Below, piece after piece: positions 9,274 through 18,199 of a stretch of DNA of 64,000 nucleotides. Made by a program: the position numbers and the translations under genes. The notes below the pieces were generated by a model that made no database searches, had not been told where the DNA came from, and saw only the letters and a list, made by a program, of their open reading frames with translations. Within the stretch, counting starts at the first letter, position 1. Each line of letters starts with the position of its first letter. Source of the DNA: Muribaculaceae bacterium (GTDB lineage Bacteria > Bacteroidota > Bacteroidia > Bacteroidales > Muribaculaceae); NCBI GenBank assembly GCA_017555085.1, contig JAFZHD010000041.1, positions 1-64,000 of the forward strand, written 5' to 3'.

Positions 9274-10587
9274 ATGGAAGATTCAAAAGAAAAGACCACT
9301 CCCGAGTCGGCCGAAACCAAGGCCAAGAAGGAGACCGTCGAGGTAGAGAAACCCCGTACTGACCGCCACATTTGGGGCGTAATCATTCTCTTGATGCTCG
9401 TGTCGGTAATTGCGCTTTATAGTGCATCGTCACGCGAGGTTGCATCGACAAATGTTTATGGACCTATCTTGCGCCACGGCATTTTGCTTGGAGCAGGTTT
9501 GGTAATCATGATTGTACTCGAACGCATTCATTATCGTTGGTTCAAACCATTCATTCCCGTATTTGCTTTTGCGAGTGTGTTTATGATGGTGTATGTGCTG
9601 TTCTTTGGCGATGTCATCAACGGTGCTCGTCGCAGTTTCACGATTGCAGGCATTATGATTCAGCCAGCCGAGTTCCTGAAAATGTCGGCGGTGCTTGTCA
9701 TTGCATTGATTATGTCGCGCATGCAAGAGCCTAACGGTGTGAAAACCAAAGGGGTGGTGTGGAGCGCTGTCGCGGTAATCGTGTTTAGCGGATTGCTGTT
9801 CACACAAGGTTTGACCAACACTATTTTGCTCATGGCTATCAGTTTGTCAATGATGATGATTGGCGGCGTGCAGTTAAAGAAATTCTGTTTGGTTTTACTG
9901 GCCTATGCCGTTATTGGCGGTGCTGCTTTGGGCTATAAGTTTATCAGTTCAGAGAGCCGTGCTGCCGAAAGCAATGGCACAGAACAAGTGGCAGAAGTTG
10001 ACCGTTCGTCAACATGGGAGGCTCGAATTCAACGCTTTATTGGCGATGGTACCCCCAAATATGATCAACCCATCACTCCCGAAAACCGTCAGGAAATGTA
10101 CTCTTATTTCGCTCAAGCCAACGGCGGTATCTTCGGACAATTTCCCGGCAACTCACGCGAGGCATCGCGATTGCCATTGGCATTCTCTGACTATATCTAT
10201 GCCATCATTATCGAAGAGACCGGTATGGTTGGCGGCTTGGCGTTGATATTGCTGTATATGTGGTTGCTGACTCGTTCGGGGCGCATTGCAGGCCGATGCC
10301 GCAAGTCGTTCCCGGCTCTGTTGGTGCTTGGGCTTGCTGTGATGATTGTGTTCCAAGCCTTGTTTCACATGGGTATCGTCACGGGCGTATTCCCTGTGTC
10401 GGGGCAGCCGTTGCCGCTCATATCAAAGGGTGGCTCGTCAATCTTGGTGACATCAATAGCATTTGGCATGATGTTGAGTGTCAGCCGATATGGTATGCAG
10501 CCTCGTCCCAAGAAAAATAAAAAGAAAAAATTCTCATTATTTTCAACATCGAACGAAAACGATGGCGAAAATTTGGCTCAACTATAA
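9274..10587 (+). CDS. ftsW: Septal peptidoglycan glycosyltransferase FtsW (SEDS family)
   Basis: A 437-residue SEDS-family protein with about ten membrane helices that polymerises lipid II at the septum together with FtsI. The N-terminal cytoplasmic tail is charged (residues 1-30, EDSKEKTTPESAETKAKKE); the membrane core has the SEDS signature near the end, VTGVFPVSGQPLPLISKGGSS. The C-terminus is lysine-rich (PKKNKKKKFS). It sits in the standard place between murD and murG. Confidence 0.93.
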   Translation: MEDSKEKTTPESAETKAKKETVEVEKPRTDRHIWGVIILLMLVSVIALYSASSREVASTNVYGPILRHGILLGAGLVIMIVLERIHYRWFKPFIPVFAFASVFMMVYVLFFGDVINGARRSFTIAGIMIQPAEFLKMSAVLVIALIMSRMQEPNGVKTKGVVWSAVAVIVFSGLLFTQGLTNTILLMAISLSMMMIGGVQLKKFCLVLLAYAVIGGAALGYKFISSESRAAESNGTEQVAEVDRSSTWEARIQRFIGDGTPKYDQPITPENRQEMYSYFAQANGGIFGQFPGNSREASRLPLAFSDYIYAIIIEETGMVGGLALILLYMWLLTRSGRIAGRCRKSFPALLVLGLAVMIVFQALFHMGIVTGVFPVSGQPLPLISKGGSSILVTSIAFGMMLSVSRYGMQPRPKKNKKKKFSLFSTSNENDGENLAQL

Positions 10588-10600
10588 ACAATAATAACCG

Positions 10601-11710
10601 ATGAAAGCAAAATCTCCATATCGCATATTGATTAGTGGCGGCGGTACAGGCGGCCACATTTTCCCCGCATTGTCAATCGCCAATGCGTTGAAGCGTCGTA
10701 ACCCTGACACCGAAATTTTATTTGTAGGTGCCGAAAACCGTATGGAGATGGAGCGAGTGCCGGCGGCCGGATACAAGATTGTCGGTCTGCCGGTGAGCGG
10801 TTTTGACCGCCGCCGTTTGTGGCGCAATTTCAAGGTGTTGTGGAAACTGTTTAAGAGTATGCGTCGCGCGCGCAAAGTGTTGCGCGAGTTCAACCCCGAC
10901 ATGGCTATCGGCGTAGGCGGTTATGCAAGCGGCCCGATGCTCAAAGCGGCGCAAAAGCGAGGTATTCCCACCTTGCTCCAAGAGCAGAACTCTTATCCCG
11001 GTGTGACCAACAAACTTTTGGCTCAAAAGGCCGAAAAAATTTGTGTGGCCTATGACGGAATGGAGCGTTTCTTTGCCGCCGACAAGATTTTGAAAACCGG
11101 CAATCCGGTGAGGGCGGCCTTGTTTGAGGTGAAAGAGAGCCAAGCTGAGGCTAAAAAAGCGTTAGGCTTTGACCCCGAGCGCAAACTTGTGTTTGTGACC
11201 GGTGGCAGTTTGGGTGCTCGCACCATCAACGACAGTGTGGGCTTGTCGCTCGATGCTATTTCGGCAACAGGCGCGTCGGTGTTGTGGCAAACAGGCAAAC
11301 TTTATGCCGATGAGTGTGTGCTCAAAGCCCAAGGTTATGAAAATGTCAAGGCCATGCCTTTTATCTCTGATATGGGACTTGCCTATCGTGCAGCCGACAT
11401 TGTTGTGTCGCGTGCCGGTGCAAGCACTATCTCGGAGTTGCAACTCTTGGGTATGGCGGCTATCTTGGTGCCATCGCCCAATGTTGCCGAAGACCACCAA
11501 CGCAAAAACGCACAAGCACTTGCCGACCGCGATGCGGCTGTGATGGTGCTTGATGTCGATTGCCGCGAAAAGTTGGCTGCCGAGGTGAAGCGCATGCTTG
11601 AAGATGAGGCTTTGTGCCAAACCATGAGAGCAAATGTGCTGAAAATGGCTTTGTGTGATGCCGATGAGAAAATTGTAAATGCAATATATCAAATTTTAGA
11701 AACACGATAA
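10601..11710 (+). CDS. murG: UDP-GlcNAc:lipid I GlcNAc transferase MurG
   Basis: A 369-residue GT28 glycosyltransferase that converts lipid I to lipid II at the inner face of the membrane. N-terminal glycine-rich loop ISGGGTGGHIFPALSIA, then GVGGYASGPML, LLQEQNSYPGVTNKLLA, and the donor-binding C-terminal motif VVSRAGASTISELQLLG. Length is normal. Four bases separate it from murC. Confidence 0.96.
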   Translation: MKAKSPYRILISGGGTGGHIFPALSIANALKRRNPDTEILFVGAENRMEMERVPAAGYKIVGLPVSGFDRRRLWRNFKVLWKLFKSMRRARKVLREFNPDMAIGVGGYASGPMLKAAQKRGIPTLLQEQNSYPGVTNKLLAQKAEKICVAYDGMERFFAADKILKTGNPVRAALFEVKESQAEAKKALGFDPERKLVFVTGGSLGARTINDSVGLSLDAISATGASVLWQTGKLYADECVLKAQGYENVKAMPFISDMGLAYRAADIVVSRAGASTISELQLLGMAAILVPSPNVAEDHQRKNAQALADRDAAVMVLDVDCREKLAAEVKRMLEDEALCQTMRANVLKMALCDADEKIVNAIYQILETR

Positions 11711-11713
11711 ACG

Positions 11714-13084
11714 ATGAAACTCAAACAGAACATATATTTTGTGGGTGCCGGAGGTATCGGCATGGCAGCCTTGGTGCGTTTTTTTCTTTCGCGCAAATGT
11801 AATGTTGCCGGATATGACCGCACTCGCACTGCATTGACCGATGCGTTGGTCAACGAGGGCGCCGAAATTGTCTATGAAGAGTCGGCAAGTCTCATTCCCG
11901 AGAAATATCGCAATCCCGACGATACACTTGTTATCTACACTCCGGCAATTCCTGCCAACCATGAGGGATTGTGCTATTTCCAAAACAACGGTTTTGAGGT
12001 GTTGAAACGCGCTGCCGTGTTGGGTATGATTACCCGTGGCTCAAAGGGTATATGCTTTGCCGGAACACATGGCAAGACCACAACATCGTCGATGGCGGCT
12101 CATATTTTGCACAACTCGTCGGTAGGCTGCAACGCATTCTTGGGAGGCATTTTGCGCAACTACAACAGCAACTTGCTGTTGAGCGAAACATCGCCCTACA
12201 CCGTAATCGAGGCTGATGAATATGACCGTTCGTTTCATCATCTCAGCCCCTATGTTGCAGTAATCACATCGACCGACCCCGACCACCTTGACATCTATGG
12301 CACCGAGGAGGCTTATCTCGAAAGTTTTGCTCATTTCACCGAGTTGATTAATCCCGAAGGCTGCTTGCTCATTCACGAGGGATTGAAAGTTCAGCCCCGT
12401 GTTCAGGAAGGTGTGAAGGTTTACACCTACTCGCGCGACTCGGGCGATTTCCATGCAACAAATGTTGTGTATGGCAACGGAACAATCACTTTTGACTTGG
12501 TGACTCCCGAGGGCGTTTATCCCAACTTTGAATTGGGCGTGCCGGTCGAAATTAATATCGAAAACTCTATCGCTGCAATGGCGGCTTGTTATCTCACAGG
12601 CGCTATTCAGCCCGATGATATGTATTATGCTATGCGCACCTTCATGGGTCCCAAACGCCGTTTTGAGGTGTGGCTCAAAGAGGAGGGCGAAAACGGCCGC
12701 GTCGTTATTGACGACTATGCCCACCACCCCGATGAATTGCGCGCTAGCATCTCGTCGGTAAAAAAATTGTGGGGCGACCGTCAGTTGACTGTGGCTTTCC
12801 AACCCCACTTGTACTCGCGCACTCGCGACTTTGCTCCCGAGTTTGCCGAGGCATTGTCGCTTGCCGACCGAGTGATTTTGCTCGACATCTATCCTGCACG
12901 CGAAGAGCCTATCGAGGGCGTAACTTCGCAGATTATCTTTGACAACATCACCGTTGCCGACAAAGTGCTCATCGCCAAAGAACAGTTGGTTGAAGTAGTG
13001 AAAGAGCAGCGTCCCGATGTGTTGTTGACAGTGGGTGCAGGCGACATCTGTAACTATCTCCCCGAAATTTGTAAACCTTTATAA
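11714..13084 (+). CDS. murC: UDP-N-acetylmuramate--L-alanine ligase MurC
   Basis: A 456-residue ligase adding L-alanine to UDP-MurNAc. YFVGAGGIGMAALV at the N-terminus, ATP loop GTHGKTTTSSMAAHIL near residue 117, EADEYDRSFHHLSP, STDPDHLDIYG, DDYAHHPDELRASI and FQPHLYSRTRDF in the C-terminal domain. All catalytic motifs are intact. It is part of the dcw operon, 14 bp before ftsQ. Confidence 0.96.
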   Translation: MKLKQNIYFVGAGGIGMAALVRFFLSRKCNVAGYDRTRTALTDALVNEGAEIVYEESASLIPEKYRNPDDTLVIYTPAIPANHEGLCYFQNNGFEVLKRAAVLGMITRGSKGICFAGTHGKTTTSSMAAHILHNSSVGCNAFLGGILRNYNSNLLLSETSPYTVIEADEYDRSFHHLSPYVAVITSTDPDHLDIYGTEEAYLESFAHFTELINPEGCLLIHEGLKVQPRVQEGVKVYTYSRDSGDFHATNVVYGNGTITFDLVTPEGVYPNFELGVPVEINIENSIAAMAACYLTGAIQPDDMYYAMRTFMGPKRRFEVWLKEEGENGRVVIDDYAHHPDELRASISSVKKLWGDRQLTVAFQPHLYSRTRDFAPEFAEALSLADRVILLDIYPAREEPIEGVTSQIIFDNITVADKVLIAKEQLVEVVKEQRPDVLLTVGAGDICNYLPEICKPL

Positions 13085-13098
13085 CACATCGTTTTGCT

Positions 13099-13941
13099 AT
13101 GAGAAATATCATTTGGGGTATATCGGCACTGTTGCTCGTTTCCTATTTAGTGTTCATCTTTATTTGGATGGGCATGGAGAGCAATGTGCCTAAATGTACC
13201 GGCATCGAAATCAAGTTTGACACATCGGTCAACAACTCGTTTGTTACGGCCGATGAGGTGTCACGCGAGATTGGCTATTTGCCCGACTATTGTGTGGGCA
13301 TGCCGCTCGACCAAATCAACACCGACAGTCTTGAACGCATTCTCAACTCTATCGACAAGATTGAAAAGGCATCGTGTGTGACATACAGCACCGGCCGCAT
13401 CGAGATTACCGTAACGCCTATGCACCCGGTGGTGAGAGTGTTTGACGGCAACATTTCATATTATCTCAACAGCCAAGGTAAGCGCATTGAGGCCGATGCC
13501 CGCTATCACATGGATGTGCCCGTTATCAAGGGCAGTTTTGATGCCACACATCCTGCCATCGACTTGTTGCCTTTGGTCAATTACATTCAGGCCGACTCGC
13601 TTTTCTCGGGACTGATTTCTATGATTGAGGTTGACAAGAAGGGCGAAATCACTTTGGTGCCCATGCTCAAAGGGCATGTCATAAAATTTGGCGCCAACAG
13701 CAATATCGAGAACAAGTTTGACCGCTTGCATCGCTTCTACACCGAGGTGTTGAAGTATCGCGGTTGGGAAACCTATGAGACCATCGCCGTGAAATGGGAC
13801 GGTCAGATTGTGGCTACCAAGCGCAAGAAAAAATCAAATGAAAAGGTAGAGATCGAAAGAGACCTGTCAGAAACCGAAGTGCCCGATGTTGAAAGTATGC
13901 AAGTAAAAGAAGAAAACCCCGATAATCTAAAACAAGAATAA
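13099..13941 (+). CDS. ftsQ: FtsQ-like cell division protein
   Basis: A 280-residue bitopic protein with a short cytoplasmic N-terminus, one membrane helix (about residues 4-25, IIWGISALLLVSYLVFIFIWMG), a POTRA-like region (KCTGIEIKFDTSVNNSFVTADEV) and a beta-rich FtsQ domain ending in KYRGWETYETIAVKWDGQIVATKRKK. The C-terminal 35 residues are charged and probably disordered. FtsQ recruits and regulates the FtsBL-FtsWI complex; the position before ftsA supports the call. Confidence 0.85.
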   Translation: MRNIIWGISALLLVSYLVFIFIWMGMESNVPKCTGIEIKFDTSVNNSFVTADEVSREIGYLPDYCVGMPLDQINTDSLERILNSIDKIEKASCVTYSTGRIEITVTPMHPVVRVFDGNISYYLNSQGKRIEADARYHMDVPVIKGSFDATHPAIDLLPLVNYIQADSLFSGLISMIEVDKKGEITLVPMLKGHVIKFGANSNIENKFDRLHRFYTEVLKYRGWETYETIAVKWDGQIVATKRKKKSNEKVEIERDLSETEVPDVESMQVKEENPDNLKQE

Positions 13942-13952
13942 AAACATTTTAT

Positions 13953-15314
13953 ATGGAACAAAAATATATCGTTGCAATCGAAATCGGTAGTTCTAAAATC
14001 AAAGGGGCTATCGGTTCAATAGATGAAACCGGAACTCTCTCGGTATTGGCCGTTGAGGAAGAAAAGGTTTTGGACAGCGTTCGCTATGGCTGCATTCAGA
14101 ATGTGGATATGGTGTGCAACGCTGTGTCGCAAGTAGTGTCGCGTCTTGAACAGGGACCAAACATTGCTCCCCGCAAGATTAAGAGCGTTTATGTAAGCGT
14201 TGGCGGCCGCTCGCTCTCGTCGCTCATTGTTGACGAAAGCACCATTTTGCCCGAGGAAACCGAAATTACCGAATCTATCATAGCCCAAATCAAGAGCAAG
14301 GTGAAAACGACAGTCGTTGCCGACCGCGATGTGATTGATGTTGTGCCTTGCAAGTATTTTGTTGACAAGCAATTAGTACCCAACCCCGTGGGTGTGTTTG
14401 GACAGACACTTACTGCCAAGATGAATCTCATTGTGTGCAAGCCCCAAATCAAGCGCAACATCAATCGTGTGATTTGCGAACGCTTGCCCTATGCCATCGC
14501 AGGTTATGTTGTTCGCCCCGTCGCTATTGCCGACATCGTTCTCACTGACAACGAAAAGCGTTTGGGTTGTATGTTTGTCGATTTTGGTGCCGAAACCACT
14601 ACCGTGTCGATTTATAAAGATGCCGTGTTGCAATATATCGCGACTTTGCCCATGGGCTCTCGCAACATCACTCGCGACATCACTGCAACAAACTGCATCG
14701 AAGAAAAGGCCGAAGAAATCAAGATTGCTCATGGCAGCGCCATTTCTGACGGTACGGCCAAGAAAACCACTGTTGACGGCTTTGACACAGCCGAGATTAA
14801 CAGTTTTGTTCAGGCTCGCTCATCAGAGATTGTTGCAAACATTATCGAGCAACTCAATTATGCCGGCTACAAGGCTGCCGAGTTGCCCCAAGGCATCATC
14901 ATTGTTGGCGGTGGAGCCAAGTTGCGCGGATTTAACTCGCTTCTCGGCACAAACAGCGATATGAAAGTTCGCAGTGGCGCGCCTGCCGGAATGATTCGCA
15001 TTGTCGATTCGGGCATTCAGGCCTATGACTCTATCGATGTGTTGGCATTGCTCATGGCAGCATCGCGCATGTCAACTCTTGAATGCACTTACATGCCCGA
15101 AATCGAGGTTGTAGACGAGCCCGTCGCAACACAAGAAATCGAAGATGTCGAAAACGATGTTGACGATGACTTTGTAGAAGAGACGCCCCAACCCGCCAAG
15201 AGCACAAATAAGCGCAAATGGGGTATCAATCTCGGCGCATTGAAGGAGAGAGTAGTGAGAATTGTCACCGAATCGTCAGATGATGACAATGACGGTTATG
15301 ATGACGAAGATTAG
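13953..15314 (+). CDS. ftsA: Cell division protein FtsA
   Basis: A 453-residue actin-like ATPase that anchors FtsZ to the membrane. Phosphate-1 motif VAIEIGSSKIKGAIG at the N-terminus, the SHS2/1C region (PNIAPRKIKSVYVSVGGRSL), GCMFVDFGAETTTVSIY phosphate-2, and IIIVGGGAKLRGF adenosine motif. The C-terminus has an acidic linker rich in Asp/Glu, then a basic amphipathic stretch (INLGALKERVVRIV) that fits the membrane-targeting helix, followed unusually by an acidic tail DDDNDGYDDED. Confidence 0.93.
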   Translation: MEQKYIVAIEIGSSKIKGAIGSIDETGTLSVLAVEEEKVLDSVRYGCIQNVDMVCNAVSQVVSRLEQGPNIAPRKIKSVYVSVGGRSLSSLIVDESTILPEETEITESIIAQIKSKVKTTVVADRDVIDVVPCKYFVDKQLVPNPVGVFGQTLTAKMNLIVCKPQIKRNINRVICERLPYAIAGYVVRPVAIADIVLTDNEKRLGCMFVDFGAETTTVSIYKDAVLQYIATLPMGSRNITRDITATNCIEEKAEEIKIAHGSAISDGTAKKTTVDGFDTAEINSFVQARSSEIVANIIEQLNYAGYKAAELPQGIIIVGGGAKLRGFNSLLGTNSDMKVRSGAPAGMIRIVDSGIQAYDSIDVLALLMAASRMSTLECTYMPEIEVVDEPVATQEIEDVENDVDDDFVEETPQPAKSTNKRKWGINLGALKERVVRIVTESSDDDNDGYDDED

Positions 15315-15338
15315 TAAAAAGATTAAAATCAGTTGATT

Positions 15339-16706
15339 ATGACTAACGAAGATATAGCAAACGGCCATCAGTTTTTGATAAATGAGCCCGAAAGCGAAAC
15401 CCGAGTGATTATTAAAGTAGTCGGTGTGGGTGGTGGCGGCAATAATGCCATCAATCACATGTTTCGCAAAAATGTGAAAAATGTGTCGTTTGTGGTGTGT
15501 AACACCGACCAACAGGCGCTTGACAACTCGCCTGTGCCTACACGAGTGTTGCTCGGTCCGCAAACAACCAAGGGCCTCGGTGCGGGTAATGTTCCCGAGC
15601 GAGCAAAAAAGGCCGCCGAAGAAAGTGAGAAAGAAATCAATGCGTTGTTTGACGACGACACACAAATGGTGTTTATCACAGCCGGTATGGGCGGTGGTAC
15701 AGGTACAGGTGCGGCTCCCGTGGTGGCTCGCATTGCCAAAGAACGCGGATTGCTCACTGTGGGCATCATTACCATTCCCTTCTTGTTTGAAGGCAAACCC
15801 AAAATCAAAAAAGCGCTTGCCGGCGCCGACGAGATGTCAAAGCATGTCGATGCCTTGTTGGTAATCAACAACGAGCGATTGACCGAGGTGTATAAAGACC
15901 TTGACTTTATCAACGCCTTCCGCAAAGCCGACGACACATTGTCAACTGCCGCATTGAGTATCTCAGAAATCATCACAAGCGTGGGGGTAATCAACCGAGA
16001 CTTCTGTGATGTTGACACCACATTGCGTGGCGGTGGCGCTGCCATCATTTCGACCGGTTATGGCGAAGGCGAAAGCCGTGTGACCAAGGCTATCGAAGAT
16101 GCGCTTAACTCACCCTTGTTGCGCAATCGCAATATCTATGGTTCAAAACGCTTGTTGTTCAATCTCTACTTCTCGGAGCAGGCCGAAAAGAAATTCCATA
16201 TGGCCGAAGCAGCCGAGTTGACCGAGTTTATCAGCAACCTTGGCGAAGAAATCGATGTGATTTGGGGTGTGGCTATCGACAACACATTGGGCGATAAAAT
16301 CAAGATGACAATTCTTGCATCGGGCTTTGATGTGTCGTTGCAAGACGAAACCTCAACATTTGTCAAGCCCCAAGGCGAAACAAAAACTGCCGATATCTTT
16401 ACGGTTGAGCCCAGCAAGGTTGAGAAATCAACTACCGACCAGCGTTTGCAAGAAGAATATGGTGTGAAATTCACCGAAATGCAAAACAGCAAAGACCGTG
16501 CGCGCTTTGTAATCTTGCGTCCCGACCAAATGGATGATGACGCAGTGGTTGAGGTGCTTGAAAAGACTCCCGCACTCAACCGCGACAAGAAGATTGTTGA
16601 GGAATTGAAGGCCGAAGTCAAGCCCGAAGAACCCCAACCTATGGCCGAGTCGCATGCGCAAGACGAAGAATTGCTCTCAAATGACAAAGTGATTACTTGG
16701 GACTAA
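15339..16706 (+). CDS. ftsZ: Cell division GTPase FtsZ
   Basis: A 455-residue tubulin homologue forming the Z ring. KVVGVGGGGNNAINHM near residue 27, the GTP-binding tubulin signature GGGTGTGAAPVVA near 115, and NNERLTEVYKDLDFINAFRKADD. The ATG at 15339 is chosen; a TTG two codons upstream is a weaker alternative. The C-terminal third beyond about residue 330 is a variable acidic linker ending SNDKVITWD rather than the common IPxFLR-type tail. It closes the dcw operon and is followed by a terminator. Confidence 0.95.
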   Translation: MTNEDIANGHQFLINEPESETRVIIKVVGVGGGGNNAINHMFRKNVKNVSFVVCNTDQQALDNSPVPTRVLLGPQTTKGLGAGNVPERAKKAAEESEKEINALFDDDTQMVFITAGMGGGTGTGAAPVVARIAKERGLLTVGIITIPFLFEGKPKIKKALAGADEMSKHVDALLVINNERLTEVYKDLDFINAFRKADDTLSTAALSISEIITSVGVINRDFCDVDTTLRGGGAAIISTGYGEGESRVTKAIEDALNSPLLRNRNIYGSKRLLFNLYFSEQAEKKFHMAEAAELTEFISNLGEEIDVIWGVAIDNTLGDKIKMTILASGFDVSLQDETSTFVKPQGETKTADIFTVEPSKVEKSTTDQRLQEEYGVKFTEMQNSKDRARFVILRPDQMDDDAVVEVLEKTPALNRDKKIVEELKAEVKPEEPQPMAESHAQDEELLSNDKVITWD

Positions 16707-16729
16707 CCAAGCAATAGCCCATAACAACA

Positions 16730-16766
16730 CAACGCGACTGCCCATGGCGGTCGCGTTGCTTTTATA
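16730..16766 (+). terminator. Terminator of the dcw operon
   Basis: A 9-bp stem CAACGCGAC/GTCGCGTTG (16730-16738 with 16750-16758) is followed by CTTTTA. It lies in the short gap between the convergent ftsZ and AlaX-like genes and could serve both strands. Confidence 0.7.
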
Positions 16767-16785
16767 GGGTGATTGTTGTTTGCGG

Positions 16786-17256
16786 TTATTGTGGTAGGTC
16801 GAGGCGAAAGACAATGCGTTGCACCCCGTCTTGATAGCGTGCGCTTGAAATGCGAAAACGGCCAATCTCGCTTGTGTTTTCAACATGTGCGCCCACGCAT
16901 GGACAAGCATCGTAGTCGCCGATATGCACAATGCGCAACATTTCAGATGCATCGTCGGGCAATCGCTCCAAATCATAGATAGCGGCAGCCTCGCTTGCGG
17001 GGATAAACTCATAGGTAATGGGCATATTTTGCTCAATCACGCCGTTTATCGTGTCCTCTATCGTTTGCAGTTGCTCAGGCGTCAAAGGCTCGGGCAGGGG
17101 ATAGTCACATTTTGACTTTTTGCGTTCGATGTGAGCATTGCGCGAACGCTTGCAGCCAATCATTTTTACCATAGTGCCGTTAAGCAAATGCTCGGCACTG
17201 TGCATTGGCGGAAACTCCGCCTTATTATGAGCATTGAGTTGTGGTTCTTGATTCAT
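16786..17256 (-). CDS. AlaX-like alanyl-tRNA editing-domain protein
   Basis: A 156-residue free-standing homologue of the editing domain of alanyl/threonyl-tRNA synthetases. Zinc-ligand motifs are intact: HSAEH (HxxxH, near residue 20) and CVGAH (CxxxH, near residue 120). Such proteins hydrolyse mischarged Ser- or Gly-tRNA(Ala). The start is set at ATG 17256, four bases after the stop of the RhuM-like gene, giving MNQEPQLNAHNKAEFPPM. The first 18 codons are duplicated at the start of the RhuM-like gene. It lies convergent to ftsZ. Confidence 0.8.
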   Translation of the reverse strand: MNQEPQLNAHNKAEFPPMHSAEHLLNGTMVKMIGCKRSRNAHIERKKSKCDYPLPEPLTPEQLQTIEDTINGVIEQNMPITYEFIPASEAAAIYDLERLPDDASEMLRIVHIGDYDACPCVGAHVENTSEIGRFRISSARYQDGVQRIVFRLDLPQ

Positions 17257-17259
17257 TAT
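17201..17259. repeat. Direct repeat copy 1 (5' end of the alaX-like gene)
   Basis: This 59-bp stretch matches 17709-17767 with 3 mismatches; the central 44 bp (17207-17250 with 17715-17758) are identical. The period is exactly 508 bp. It covers the start codon and first 18 codons of the AlaX-like gene and contains a dyad GGCGGA-aac-TCCGCC. Confidence 0.95.
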
Positions 17260-17260
17260 T

Positions 17261-17764
17261 TTAATTTTCTGATTTATTAAATTCACAACAACTTTTACCA
17301 TTATATCTTTCTAATTTCAACTTATCGTTGATAGCATAACCTTTAATCAAGTAGTCTTTAAGAACCCTATTAGCCCAAATACGGAATTGAGTACCTCGGA
17401 TAGAATTTACCCTATAACCCACAGATATTATCATATCAAGATTGTAAAATGGGATCTCACGTGTAACCTGTCGTTTGCCTTCCATTCTAACTTGTGCAAT
17501 TTTTGCACAGGTTGAATTTTCTTCCAATTCGCCTATCTTATAAATATTTTTTATATGACGCAATATTGATGTCCTATCAGTATCAAACAACAATGCCATT
17601 TGGCTTTGAGAAAGCCACACTGTTTCACCATCCATCTTCACATCAAGCGAGATTTGATTATCCTCGGTTACATATATCATAATTGAGGATGTGTCAAATC
17701 CATTGACCTGCATCGGCGGAAACTCCGCCTTATTATGAGCATTGAGTTGTGGTTCTTGTTCCAT
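17261..17764 (-). CDS. Truncated RhuM-family (virulence protein RhuM-like) gene fused to an alaX start
   Basis: A 167-residue protein. Residues 1-18 (MEQEPQLNAHNKAEFPPM) copy the N-terminus of the AlaX-like protein. From about residue 29 the sequence is RhuM family: SLDVKMDGETVWLSQSQMAL, DRTSILRHIKNIYKIGELEE, FYNLDMIISVGYRVNSIRGT, RIWANRVLKDYLIKGYAI. RhuM proteins usually run past 300 residues; this one stops shortly after the conserved N-terminal domain with a divergent tail (YNGKSCCEFNKSEN), so it is C-terminally truncated. RhuM domains are found in islands and phages; the biochemical role is unknown. The stop is 4 bases from the AlaX start. Confidence 0.75.
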   Translation of the reverse strand: MEQEPQLNAHNKAEFPPMQVNGFDTSSIMIYVTEDNQISLDVKMDGETVWLSQSQMALLFDTDRTSILRHIKNIYKIGELEENSTCAKIAQVRMEGKRQVTREIPFYNLDMIISVGYRVNSIRGTQFRIWANRVLKDYLIKGYAINDKLKLERYNGKSCCEFNKSEN

Positions 17765-17767
17765 TAT
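17709..17767. repeat. Direct repeat copy 2 (5' end of the RhuM-like gene)
   Basis: Partner of 17201-17259, with 56 of 59 bases identical. It provides the start codon and N-terminal codons of the RhuM-like gene. Together the two copies bracket about 450 bp of RhuM-derived sequence. Confidence 0.95.
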
Positions 17768-17834
17768 ATGGTTGGTTTATGTTTGACAAAAGAAGTTGTA
17801 TTATTTTGTTGTTCGGCCCAAAATACTGTAATGG

Positions 17835-17842
17835 CAAAGATA
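17835..17842 (-). promoter_or_regulatory. -7 element for the RhuM-like/AlaX-like pair
   Basis: On the minus strand this reads TATCTTTG, an exact TAnnTTTG match, about 70 bp upstream of the RhuM-like start. No convincing TTG -33 box is visible at the right distance. Confidence 0.35.
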
Positions 17843-17892
17843 AATATTTTAGTTGGATTTATATTGGTTGAGTTGAAATTTCAGGGTAATTC

Positions 17893-17923
17893 TTTGAGAT
17901 ATTAGTTTTTTTAGGTAGTTTTG
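17893..17923 (+). promoter_or_regulatory. Promoter of the small membrane protein gene
   Basis: TTTG (17893-17896) and TAGTTTTG (17916-17923) are 19 bases apart, matching the Bacteroidetes consensus. The coding start follows 20 bases after the -7 box. Confidence 0.6.
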
Positions 17924-17942
17924 TGAACTAAATCAAATCATC

Positions 17943-18143
17943 ATGAAAGCGTATATCATTTATTTTATCGTTGCGTTTATTTGGGGTGCATTACTCCAAT
18001 TTGTAATAGACCTATTCCGTGGAATTAATATGAGCGAAATTTCCACACAACCTCACATATTAGGGATATGTTTGGGTGGTTTTATTTTCGCTGTTTTATT
18101 GACCTTGGGCAAGTATATAACTGAAAGAAAAGCAAAGAAATAA
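17943..18143 (+). CDS. Small two-helix membrane protein, function unknown
   Basis: A 66-residue protein with two hydrophobic helices (about residues 2-24 and 38-57) and a lysine-rich C-terminus (TERKAKK), suggesting the C-terminus is cytoplasmic. I do not recognise the family. A consensus promoter lies upstream and a strong terminator downstream, so it looks like a real monocistronic gene. Confidence 0.65.
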   Translation: MKAYIIYFIVAFIWGALLQFVIDLFRGINMSEISTQPHILGICLGGFIFAVLLTLGKYITERKAKK

Positions 18144-18159
18144 GGAACGTTTACTAAAT

Positions 18160-18199
18160 GCAAAAAAGAGTATTCAATTTGTTTTGAATACTCTTTTGC
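18160..18199 (+). terminator. Terminator after the small membrane protein gene
   Basis: A long near-perfect stem AAGAGTATTCAA/TTGAATACTCTT, extended by flanking A and T tracts (GCAAAA/TTTTGC), encloses a 5-6 base loop. The symmetric A/T tracts would let it work in both directions. The following 150 bp up to the metallopeptidase gene hold nothing I recognise. Confidence 0.75.

Noticed and set aside
12041..12808. 255-codon minus-strand frame inside murC
   Set aside because: Shadow of the murC coding sequence; no recognisable domain or promoter.
17201..17767. CRISPR-like repeat arrangement
   Set aside because: Only two copies, 508 bp apart, each coding for the same peptide; clearly a duplicated gene start.
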